Shown here: in pieces, positions 44,746-56,112 of the stretch | How positions within the stretch are numbered: position 1 is the first letter of the stretch | Layout of the letters: each line of letters opens with the position of its first letter | Assembly (NCBI RefSeq): GCF_002776525.5 | Contig: NC_045436.1 | Location: 100,685,272-100,749,271, forward strand | DNA from: Piliocolobus tephrosceles | Lineage: Eukaryota; Chordata; Mammalia; Primates; Cercopithecidae | Length of the DNA: 64,000 bases | Reading direction: 5' to 3' | Notes under the pieces: generated by a model | Databases searched by the model: none | The model's input: the letters and a program-made list of their open reading frames with translations, nothing else | What the model was told of the DNA's origin: nothing | Translations under genes and position numbers: made by a program

Positions 44746-47700
44746 GAATAGTTACCAAACATTCTAACAAATAAGTTTGGCAAGCAGGAGCCATAAATTT
44801 AGTATACCACCATAAAGAAAAGAAAAGCACAAAAAATGTTCATTGGGTTCAAAATATCCTCAAGAAGTTTAGTCACACTTCAAATAAATGAGAATTATGT
44901 CACCTACTTGGGCTTTATAACATTCTTAGGAAACCTTTTAGGTTATTCTTTAATTAATGTAGGAATTTGTACATAAAAATATTTTACATTAGTGAAATTC
45001 ATTATGTTTCATAAATTTCAATTTGACCTAGATTTATTTCACAGAAGAAAGTACTTACCAGAGTTCATTTTTTCCTATAAAGCTCAACATTCTGACAATT
45101 GAGAGGCAGAATTAAAGTTGAAAAATCCTCCTTTTTTCTTGAAATCACTTAATAATCACATCCAACAGTGTTGTGCTCATAATACAACACTATGACCTGA
45201 GGTTTGCATTAGGGTAAAACAACAAAAAAAAACACCCTACCAAACTTTTAAACACCAATAGAACAGATCCTATATAATCCTTGCATTAGTTCCATGGGTA
45301 CATAGTTGTCCCCACCTTGGGATCTGTTCCAAGAATCTGCTCAACTGATTGAGAGTTATGGCTCCAATGATCTCTGCTCTGGGCCCTACCTCTTACTCAC
45401 AGATATTTTTCAGATAGGAAGCTTGAGCGTCAATAAGGATAAGCAGTGAGGCTAGACACCTTCTCCCAGCTCACTTGACTCGTGAAGAGCAGGGTAAGAG
45501 TTCATGCTGAAGCTTGTGACTTTTTTACTCTACATCTGGGATCTTAGTGATCTCAGCAATTGTTAATGCAGCAGGACCATGGAGGGCTGTGTTATTTCTA
45601 AAGAATTTGTCTTAGGTTTTCCATTTTGCCAGGCATTTCTGCTCTAGTTCTAAAGAAAACAACTATAGGTCCCTCCAACTGAAATGTAGCTGATTTGTAA
45701 AGTCAGACATTCGGAGAGGCTTGGGAGATCAGATATAGGGATCAGGTCTATCTTATATTTTTGATCTAAGTCCATGGATGGGATTCAATCAAATTAAATA
45801 CAAAATAATATGTGTGTTATGTGTTTATTGTCTCTTCCTGAAGATAGGGTCTCTAGCAAGTTCTGGACCTCTAAAAAGCTTAAAAGCCCTGACCCAACTT
45901 TAGTTATTTGCACTAGTGACTACTTTTTTGGGTCTAAGAGTACACTTTTATTATGTTTTCTTTCCTTCCTTTTTTTTTTTTTTTTTTTAACAATGCAGGA
46001 GTTATAAAAATTCAGCAATGACTCTTTGAACCAAATACTATTACTAAAATCTTGATTTAAGGGGGCCTCTTTACTAAATTATAAATGAACAGAGAATGAT
46101 GGAGGCAATATTATTAGGCTAAGAGTTTGAAGTGAGGGTGACAGAAATAAATGAAATTCAGTAAATACCGATTGGGTGTTGGCTTCTTCACAGCTTATTT
46201 TAAACTTACATGGACAGAAATTTCCTTCCTTCCTGCCCTTCACTCACAAGAATAAATCAACAGAGAAATTAAATAGAAACGATACTAATATGAATTAGAT
46301 TTTATCAATAGGATAGTAGGTTTCACCAATTTGACAATGAAACTTAAAAAACAAAAAACAAAAAACTTTCCCCTGAGTTATGTATTATTGTGAACTGTTT
46401 TTCCCAAACTAACATTGGGAAATAGCGATCTGCCCTGTAGTCTCTGTGAGCAGCCAGAGAGGACACAGGAAGGGATCAATGATTTTCAGCTATATTTGGA
46501 GCCCCCATATTTTTGTTACTTGTTCAAAGGACTCCAGTACAGAAGTCTCCAATAAATTATCTAAAGGGTCCAATATGTTGTTGAATGACATTGTTTAATG
46601 AGTTCATCTAAATTTTGTTTATTTAAATTGTACTAATTGATTAAAGCATAAATACCATTAACTTGTAGAATCTTATCTGGTGGAGAAGATAATCTAAAAG
46701 GCTATGGTTTACTGCCTTGTTTGGCAGTTTTGTATCTAACCATCTTATTCTAACACTTCTCTACTAAATTGCCTATAAATACCCAGCTCCTCAAATGCTT
46801 CTGAAATGAGCTGTCTTATGTTTCAGGATACCTTATTAATTAATGCATTGAATAAAACCTTGGGCAAGGGTTCATTTTAGGTTTACATGTGTGTCATATT
46901 TTTAACTTTTTGTAAATTATACCATAACACCCCTGGATATCAGTACTTTAAGACCATTGACTTTCAAGTCGACACTAATGATGCCTGGTGAGCATGCAAC
47001 CCAAATCACGAGACTTGGTTTTTATGGTTACATGGTATGGTTGCCTCGTTAGTATTGGCAAGAAGTATAAATTCAAGAGGAAAATAATTACATTCAATAG
47101 AAAAAACATATAACCACAATCTTAGAAATAACTTGAAAATCATTTAATTGACCTCCTGCATTAACATAACAAATAAATGAGGCTCAGTGGGGCTAAGTGA
47201 TAGACAGCAAAGTCAGAATAAGAATTTAGGATGTTAGTGTTCTTTCTTCCTCCACACACTCGCCCACCTCAAATGCCATATTTCTTCCCAGTCCATTGCC
47301 AAAGTCACATTTTCTGCTTTGATCTTATGTCATAAACCATTATTTTCAGGAAAGACCCTGGAGAACAGAGCTCATCTTCAAATACGAGAAAAGGAAGAAT
47401 TGACGGTAGATTCTTCTATAATGGAAATGCTTACAGATGTTCAAACATCAGGAATCCATGTGACCCAGAATGAGAAGTGTTGTCTAAAAGATGCTAATCA
47501 AGCAGTAATTTTTAGGTTTTACTTTTTGTTATTATGATTAGTAAGTATGCTCCTGGTGATTTTGGGAAGAAATAAATGACTCATAAATTACTCTGTGTAT
47601 ATGTGTTTTAGATGCCTGAGTTCAGGTGTCTTAATTATTTTAGTAATTGGAAATATTAACAGTTGTGGCTTAAGAGTGTAGTAGAGAGAGAGGGTTTGCT

Positions 47701-48254
47701 CAGAGAATTTTGAAAGTAACACTGTCCTCAGACAAGAACGAACATTTCTAAAGTTTTACCCAAGGCTATGTGGTTTAAAAATTTAAATAGATATCGAAGA
47801 ATTGTATTTGCATGTCTGAAATAAAAGCCCAGAGAATGGGGTGGGGGATGTTTCTTATAAACCTGGGCACTATTATTGCCCTCAATCTGCATTCTTGGCT
47901 GGCTTCCTGTTTATTTCCTCCCTGCTTTTGTGATGTGCCAGGTCACTATACTTATGCCACAAACCTGATCCAAACCTCTTGTGGCTGTGCCTAGGAGGAC
48001 TGTGCAGGCAGAGGAGCCAGTTTGGAGTAGAGATAGAGCGTGGCTTCAGGTGCTGATGCTAGCCCCAGTGAGAGGTTAGGAGTGAACAGAGTTCTACAGA
48101 AACCACATCCTCCTACAGGCATCCTGCTGTCATAGGTTTGGCCTTCTTCTTGGGACTGCTCTGCATGGGTGAAACAATCTCATTCACAAAACAGAGTGAC
48201 AGACTAAAACAGAATATAGAGCTTTTGAAAACACAGTGTTTTAACAGAAGATAT

Positions 48255-48390
48255 TCTGAAACATGCATATCTCGGCCTTTTTGACTGTCCTTTGGATTAT
48301 AAACCTAATGAAGGCAGAGACAGGTTTAGCCTGCTAATCATTGTATTTTTCAGAGCCTCACAGTGATTATTAAGTATTTGACAAGAGAGT
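48255..48390 (+). mobile_element. L2-like 3' end
   Basis: aacctaatgaaggcagagac then ttgtatttttcagagcctca resembles the L2 terminus. Confidence 0.45.
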
Positions 48391-50129
48391 AAATTGACAA
48401 GAATAACTAGATCTGAATTAGAAGAGGAGAAGCTCCCATTAAAAAATACTGTGCAAGCTGGTCCCCTGTCTTCTTCAGATGCACTCTAAGTTACCCATAT
48501 TATGTCTTTCCTTCTCAGCCTCAGTAAATCCACTTCTGGGAAAAGAGGCTCACAAAGTCTTAACAGTTGAGTAGCGTAACAGGGGACACACCTGTCTGTT
48601 ACAAGCCATAGAATGTCAATGTCAGTGAGCAGAGATCTGGAGGTATACTGGAGTTCGGAAGTCCTTCCCAAGTTCCCTGGTATTAAAGCTATAGTCAGGC
48701 CAATACTCGAAAGAAATATGAATAAGGGTAGAACCTTAACCAAAGGTAAGTGTTGAGCTCAATACTCCCCGAACAAACTCTCAGAGAGTTTTTTCATAAA
48801 AGCTCAAAGAAAAATGATGTCACGTTAGATTTCATGGTTAAGGTAAGCCTGAAAGACCAAGTTATGCTAAGATGTGATCTTCTATCCAGAGAGCAAGGAC
48901 CCTAGTAGAGAGAAAGGACAAAACTAAGAAGAGGGTCAAACACTGCTATTCTCACTACCGTTTATTCCAAAGTTGAAAATTACACGAAATTTACCCTCTG
49001 ATAGGGACACAGGAAGAACATAGCTTAATAGCATTATGGGTCAACAGAGAAAAGCTTCCTTGTTTTTGTTGTTGTTGTTGTTGCTGTTATTGTTATTATT
49101 TTAGTATGGCATGCTATTAGTAAGGTTATTTTTATTTATTTGAAACTCTATTTTCTTGAAGAAGCAGAGACTATAAGGAGTGCACAAAGATTTAGAGAAT
49201 AGGAAACATAGCTCCTAATTAACTTTATGATCAAGGCTGAGCCCCTATATTTAGGTGAAGAAAAAGTTGGCACTTGATCTAACATTTGTATCACCTGTTA
49301 GTGCTTTTGCACCACTGTTCTACAGTAGAAATACACTCAGATGGATCTATCGATAAACCCCTGGAGGAGAACAAAGTTAAACTGGCTATACATGCACAGA
49401 AAAATTATGTATTTTATTGTTAATGTTCTTGGAAGTAGGCATTTCAACAAGAACATTTAAATGATGTATTTTACAGTTGTGTCTATGTTGCAAAATGAAG
49501 TAGAGTATATAAGTTATATCTTACACATTCACCTCATGTAACCACATCCCACGTCAACTATAGTTGTCCTTTAACTCATCAAAATGTTTCTCTCAAATCT
49601 CTACCTGAATTTTAGACAGGTACCATTCCAACTTGTGACATTCTCTAGGAATATGAGAAGACTAAATTTTGAGTCATATCTAATAATTTTCCCTAGTATC
49701 TTGCTGTTATTTATTAACTATGTATTTAAGTAAAGATTATTATCATATAACAAAACACTACTATCTTAAAATTATTCTCTTAACTCAAACCAATATTGTT
49801 AAGGCTGAGTTTCATTGGGACAAATATTTGAAAGGACTTTTTTCTTTAAGACACAGCCATTGCTAAAAATAATTTTATTCAAATTCTTCAGAAATTATAA
49901 CAAAGGTGGTGAGAAAGACATAATTTTTATGACTATATCTGGCATATTAAGTCATTTAGATACCATATACTTTAGAGCTGTCTAAAAATTTTATAATAGA
50001 AATGCATTATCTTTCTATTTGATCATTAAATGACATTTATTTGAAACAAAAGTTTAAATGTGCATTCTTTTCACATCTGTATTGGAATTTCCTTTCAAGA
50101 CATGATTACAAGTTTTGATTCTACCTCAC

Positions 50130-50350
50130 CAGAATCTTTTGAGCGCCTGTGCATACACAAAGATGCCGAGCCAAGTCAAGTCTGACCGCTGCAGCAGTTT
50201 GCCAATCTCAATCGACGCCTGAACTGTCTGTGGATGTTAAGGAATGTTAAGAAATAGTGGAATAAATTATTGAAGACATTCTTTCTGCGTGAAATATTTG
50301 GAAGACGTCATAACAGCTTACAAAATGTCATAGGACAGTCTTAACGTACC
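50130..50350 (-). other. Unrecognised exon-like pair on the minus strand
   Basis: Upper segment: open frame reading VAWALSATRKDWERAIGDEK ending at donor-like AAG|GTACGT (50350 last base). Lower segment 50130-50227: acceptor-like acatccacag, open frame TVQASIEIGKLLQRSDLTWL continuing to YAQALKRF, donor-like CTG|GTGAGG. The frames join in phase 0 across a 122 bp gap. A TGA stop lies just upstream of VAWAL, and the only acceptor between them (aaaaag) is poor. Probably a fragment of a dead or unannotated gene. I cannot name the family, and TNIP3 itself has no such sequence as far as I know. Confidence 0.3.
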
Positions 50351-51232
50351 TTCTCATCTCCGATGGCACGTTCCCAATCCTTTCGTGTAGCTGATAAAGC
50401 CCAAGCCACTTTTTGTCAGATCCTTTGCATTAGTTTTGTTTGAGATGGTACAAAATATGCTGAAACAAATCATGATCAGTTATTATGTGTAGGGTAATTC
50501 TACCTATTTGACGAGAACTGCTTTTGAAAAGCTTCTGTGGAGCTTCAGCTCATCTGCCGTTGGAAAGATTGCATTGATTTAATGATGCCTCTAGAGGGCA
50601 CTCTGCACTCAGTTCAGGTCGAAAATCGTTTCTGAGGTTGCTTGCACTTTTCCCCAAGGTTTTCATTTTGAATTTTGAGTTCAGGAGAGGGGGTATGAGT
50701 ATAGAGAATGTGTGGTGTACATGTGAGTAATAATTATAGCTCATTTCCTTTGTCTCATTTATGTTAAAACTTTTAATAAAAATTATTTCTTTTATTTTCC
50801 TTTTAAAAAATATGTAATGCTTCACAAATTTGCATTGCATCCTTGCATGTAGGCTGTGCTAATCACCTCTGTATTCTTCCAATTTTAGTATATGTGCTGC
50901 TGAAGTGAGCACAATTATTTCTTCCTTAATAAAGTTGGTTTTTAAGTTGCAATTATTGTTTGACATTTATATAATAGACTTATATCCAATAACTTTCCTC
51001 CTATATGCTCTGTAGAAGCTTTTCAGAAAGTTCTCATTTTATATATGTAGAATTACCCTATACATAATAACAACTGATCACGATTTGATTCAGAATATTT
51101 CCTATCATCTCTAACAAAACTAATGCAAGGGCTCTGACCAAAAGTGACTTCTGCTTTATCAGCTATACAAAAGGATTGGGACATGCTATCAGAGATGAGA
51201 AGAGACAGTACATTGTCATATGTAAGCTGATT
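50313..51232. repeat. Inverted duplication, arms of about 230 bp around a 450 bp spacer
   Basis: Arm 1 is roughly 50313-50545, arm 2 roughly 50992-51232. The reverse complement of arm 2 follows arm 1 with roughly three quarters identity, sharing blocks such as agctgataaagc, tgcattagttttgtt and agggtaattctac. The U6 pseudogene sits in the spacer as a later insertion. I do not recognise the arms as a known transposon, and no clean terminal repeats or target duplication bound them. Confidence 0.8.
50806..50912 (-). pseudogene. U6 snRNA retropseudogene
   Basis: The minus strand reads GTGCTCACTTCAGCAGCACA and continues through a recognisable full-length U6 (107 nt) to CATATTTTTT, with about a dozen substitutions, several inside functional segments. 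It is flanked by an 11 bp direct repeat, aattatttctt (50781-50791 and 50913-50923), with an A-rich stretch between its 3' end and the repeat: L1-mediated retrotransposition. There is no U6 promoter PSE or properly placed TATA upstream, so it is not an active gene. Confidence 0.93.
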
Positions 51233-51499
51233 TTTAGAAAAAATTGCAAAAATTCATATTCATTCTCTTCTTTTGTGATCTTCATATGGATGTGAAATTG
51301 ATGAGCCTGGAATTTCTTTTTGTGCCAGAAATTAGGAAGAATTCAAAGAATTGATCAAATATGGCATACTTTCAACATCAAAATATGTAATTATATTATA
51401 ACTCATCAAATAAAGTAGGAATTATTAACCTATACTGATGCAAATGTTAAAATAAACATAAATAAGGATAAGAAAAGGCTTTTGTTTACATGAGAATGC

Positions 51500-52240
51500 C
51501 TACTGATAAGTGTAGAGAACGTTATCCCATTAGGAAATCATTATTTGACAACCATCATAGTAATAATCTCAGTAAGAAGTATCAATAGATGCTAAAACTG
51601 GTGGCTGAAAATTTGATAAGAAATGGGATCTTTACATAATTTCATACTCGCACCACCAAGTATGTAGTGAATACTAGGGGAAATATAAAAGAATAACGTT
51701 ACATTGAGGAATCTTGGCAAGTACCACTTTAATCAAATGATCAAGGTTAAAATCACCTGTAATGAGAAAAAGCCAAACTATGATCATATGTTAAGATGCA
51801 TTAAAAAAGTTTCACATCTATGATATTCTTGCCAAAATTATAAAATCTGAATCTAATTACAAAGAAACATTAGCCAAAAGAATATTGAGAGACATTCTAG
51901 AGAAGATCAAGCCTATAATCTTCTAGTGTCAGGTCATGAAAGTTAAGCCAAGACTGAGAAACTGACCTAGATTGTAAGAGACTAAAATTTATGAAAACTA
52001 AATGTAATGTAAGATCCTGGATTGAAGCCTTTTTTATGCAAAGGATATTAATAGGATAATTGGCAAAACCTGAATGGGGTTTGAGGGTTAGATGTCATAC
52101 GGTATCGATGTTCATTTTCTGATTTTGATGGTTATTTTGGGGTATGTCCTTGTTGATAGGACGTGCATACTAAATCATCCAGTGGTACCTTTTTAAATTT
52201 TTTTCTTTCTCATAGAACAGACTTTAAACTTCCAGTGGTA
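51500..52240 (+). mobile_element. Old L1 (L1M) 3' UTR
   Basis: gtcaggtcatgaaagttaag, agatcctggattgaagcctt and tatgtccttgttgatagga match the L1M 3' region as I recall it. Boundaries are approximate. Confidence 0.5.
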
Positions 52241-52877
52241 ATTTATTTCCAAATGGCTGAGGAAAAAAATATTTTTGTGCACTTTGTAAAAATTTTTGAT
52301 AAGTTTAAAATTATTTTATAAGTGCAAAAAAGCAATTAAAATATTAAACCTACAAAATAAGATCTGATTTGATACTTAAAATTATCTTTTGCTCAATGTA
52401 GAAATTATTTTATAAAAATGAAATTAGCATTTCATTATGTAGCAGGAACTAAGATGCAGACCAATAAATCTTTCTTGGGGTTTACAAAATTAGTGCTAAC
52501 CGGAGCAACTAAGATGATTTAGTTTTTGTTTTGTTTTTCTAAAAGGATGTGGAGGAAGAGCTTTTGTGTGCATCATATTACTGTGATGGCATGTTCTAGC
52601 CCAAGGATTCTAGAAAATGAAATGAAATACTCCCACTATAATATTCAAAATTCAAATAGTAAAAAACATGAAACAAAAAAACCCCTAAACCTTCAGTGTC
52701 TTCATCTTTGCTCTCTTTAATGGCTGGCATTTCACTTCCCAGTGGACTTCTCATAATAAACAAATAGGCTCAGTTAGAATCCTCAGATTATAGAAGCCTG
52801 CCTTTGGAAATGTGAGTCAGTGCTAACATCCATGAACAACAGGAAAAAAAAAAGTGCACACACACACACTTCTTCTC

Positions 52878-53139
52878 AGCAGGGTGCAGTGGCTCACGCC
52901 TGCAATACTAGAACTCTGGGAGGCCAAGGTAGGTATATCACTTGAGATCAGGAGTTCGAGACCAGCCTGGTCAAAATGGCGAAACTCTATATCTACTAAA
53001 ATTACAAAAAGTCTGGCATGGTGGCGGGTGGCTGTAATCCCAACTACTCAGGAGGCTGAGGCAGGAGAATTGCTTGAACCCCATAAGCAGAGGTTGCAGT
53101 GAGCCAAGGTCATGCCACTTCACTGCAGCCTGGGCAAAA

Positions 53140-53172
<33 letters not shown>
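52878..53172 (+). mobile_element. Alu with long A tail
   Basis: agggtgcagtggctcacgcc to cactgcagcctgggcaaaa and about 30 A. Confidence 0.93.
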
Positions 53173-53175
<3 letters not shown>

Positions 53176-54249
53176 CTCAATTAAGTCAATAGATATTTTT
53201 TAAAAACCTCTTTGTGTAACCCCCATACACCTTCAAAATCAACTGTCTGTATGCTCATAATTTTAGATGAGATTATAGAAGGAAGAAATGTGCATATAAG
53301 GGAATTTTAAAAATTATTCTTTAAACAACAGTGGTATGAGCCTTGACATCAGACAGCATCACATGGATTAAAATGGAATTATTTCACAGCATTACCTTTG
53401 GCTAGAAAAGTTATAAAACCCAAGTATTACAGATCTTGTTTATTTATTTCTGAGTATAGAGAGTGGACCATTTTTTCACAGGTGAAATGCCAAAAACATT
53501 GGGTTCTCTTTGTTTATTATATCATGCCAAACAATCGAATTCAGATGGGAATTAACAAGGGTCATGACAATGTGAGAGACCAGGAAATTAAAAGTTATTT
53601 GGAATAAAATTGTTTGTTGTTCTTCATAATCCTCTTTATATGATTGACATAAAATCAAATCTAGTATTTGTGGTAATGCAGCTATACAAGGGCTCAAAGA
53701 CAAATTCCTAAAACTGGGTAAGTTAGATTACTTGACAGCAACAGCAAGTCTCACTGTAGCTGACATTTCAGAAACAAACTGACTAGGGCTGATAGCATTC
53801 AGCAGTAAGAACAGTGACCAGCAGGGAGTGAAGTGAACTGGTTTTGTGAGTGATGATACCATAAATAGGAAACAGTAGCATTCTGCTAAAGAAATGACAT
53901 TTACCCTCACCTTGCTGATGCTTGTAGAAATACATACAAACAAACAGACCTCCTGCCCAGACTAGTCACCGTGATGGCAGGATTCACGGAGCCAGGCCCT
54001 GCATTAAACACCATACGCTTGATTTTTTTCGGGCTGCAGAAGGCCCTCTTCAGGTGGAAACTGTCTCAGTATTCTTAGAGTTGAGGGAACGGAGACCCAC
54101 AGAGACGAAGTAATTTGCCCAAGGTGAGCTCTTAATCACTGCATTTACTCAGGAATAAATGATCCCTTGTCTGTACTCAGAAATAAATTGACAAGATCCA
54201 CAATACTTTCTTTTTATAGCTTTTGTGTGTAAAACTAATAATGTGATCT

Positions 54250-54585
54250 GGCCGGGCGCGGTGGCTCAAGCCTGTAATCCCAGCACTTTGGGAGGCCAAG
54301 ACGGGCGGATCACGAGGTCAAGAGATCGAGATGAGACCATCCTGGCTAACACGGTGAAACCCCGTCTCTACTAAAAAAAAAAAAAAAAAAAAATACAAAA
54401 AACTAGCGGGGCGAGGTGGCGGGCGCCTGTAGTCCCAGCTACTCAGGAGGCTGAGGCAGGAGAATGGCATAAACCCGGGAGGCGGAGCTTGCAGTGAGCT
54501 GAGATCCGGCCACTGCGCTCCAGCCTGGGCGGCGACAGAGGGAGACTCCGTCTCAAAAAAAAAAATAATCAAAAAAAAAAAAAAA
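54250..54585 (+). mobile_element. Young AluY of Old World monkey type
   Basis: Near-consensus AluY with ggctcaagcctgtaatccca, aactagcggggcgaggtggc and gagatccggccactgcgctc, variants I associate with cercopithecid AluY subfamilies. The middle A-rich linker has expanded to about 22 A. Confidence 0.9.
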
Positions 54586-55984
54586 TCCATTTTAAACCTT
54601 TGTTTGTAAATTGCTAAAGGTAAAGAATTAAGACAGATCAACTAGTGATAATGGTAGAGGTAGCTCTTTTTAATTAGTTTTTTCCGCTAACAAAGTATAG
54701 GTTTTTTTTTAAAGAAAATAAATGGATGAATATAATATTTGGTTCTAAAGAGCTAAAATTCTGGAATTGGTATAGGAAGTAATTGTATGTGGTTGACTAT
54801 GTAATAGAAATCATAACAATTAAATGTGAAATTCCAGTGAGATTTGGAAAAACCAAAGAATTTGTCACATTTTTTTAATGGAATTATAAATTACCTGAGA
54901 TATAAAGTATATACAGCTTTGAATATGAAAAAATTAACAATTGCTTAGTAATATACATTAATACCAAAGATAACTATAAATATTTAGCAAAGGCTCAACA
55001 AATGCTGAACAAATAAATAAACAGGAAAAACAAGTCAAAAAAAACCAAAAAACAGAAAACACCTAAGCTAAGTTCAAGCTAAAATACACATTTGAAGTAT
55101 TTAAATTTTTTAAATAAAAATGATGAATCAAAGAGAGTAATGACAAAGAGATCATCTTTAACATGTAAATCTATTCCAAACCTAGCTGGAAAACTAAACA
55201 TAAACAAAAAACTGGGAATTACCCAAGAATTCTGAAGAAATTTGGGGGCAAATTTAGAAATCCTCCTCAAAATACATTAGCCACCATGAAAGAGAAATGA
55301 AGATTGTTGGTATTATTCTTGTTAATAAGGAGAGCCATATAAGAAAGTCAAAGTCCTTATCAGTGAGCAGTGGAATGTCATGGTGTAAGTTCACTACTAT
55401 TCAAGTGTTTTGCGCTATGGAAAGAAAAGTTTCTGTAATGACAAATCTTGCTTGACTGAATAAATACGCATGTGAAAGATTCACCAATATTACAGGCAAA
55501 GGCAATTTTAAACATTGGGTAAATATGAAAATGTTCGTCATGTTTTTAAAAATATATCCTAGAAAAGAACTAGAGGATGCGGATAATAGACATGTTTCTG
55601 GGTGAGTATAAATATTTGTTCTCTCTTAAGGACCTTGAGTAGGAGAAGTTTCATTCTTGTTTTTTTTTTTTTTCTTTTAGAAATTACTTGTAAAAGAAAG
55701 TAAGCAATGACATTTTTAGGACTTTTCAAACCAAAATGCTAAAGCAAAACGAATAAGCTACAGAGAAAATGCACATATTTATAGGAATAGGCTGAAAAGT
55801 AGAGCATGACCTTCATTGTAAAGAATTGCATTTAGAGAAGAAAATAACCCAAAACATATGGATTTGATATATATAGACTAAACTTTCTGTTGCAAAGAGA
55901 TTTACAAAGCATTTAGATTGTTTGCTTATGAAATCATTCTCACAGAGCCTACAGTGCAAAATTTCTAGATGACTAGATTTTATC

Positions 55985-56112
55985 ATTAATTTGGCAAATA
56001 ACACTTCAGCACCTATTATGGGCCAGATGCATTTCTTGGTGGTTAGCATATTATGTCAATGAACAAAACAGAAAACAAATCCTTGTTTTCATGGAGCTTA
56101 TATTTCAAGGTT
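55985..56112 (-). mobile_element. L2 3'-end fragment (antisense)
   Basis: agcacctattatgggccaga, then ccttgttttcatggagctta. Confidence 0.6.

Larger units (their letters stand above)
40769..50090. other. Region upstream of the TNIP3 start exon
   Basis: Contains MIR fragments near 41.0 and 44.5 kb, a MER1-type transposon (41469-42017), an AT microsatellite (42110-42205) and L2 near 43.2-43.6 kb. The segments 42.3-42.7, 43.7-44.4, 45.0-48.2 and 48.4-50.1 kb have no feature I recognise. Any upstream noncoding TNIP3 exon demanded by the acceptor at 40769 could lie here but has no sequence hallmark. Confidence 0.55.

Noticed and set aside
50806..50912. Functional U6 snRNA gene
   Set aside because: Target duplication, A-rich 3' flank, multiple substitutions and no PSE or correctly placed TATA box mark a retropseudogene.
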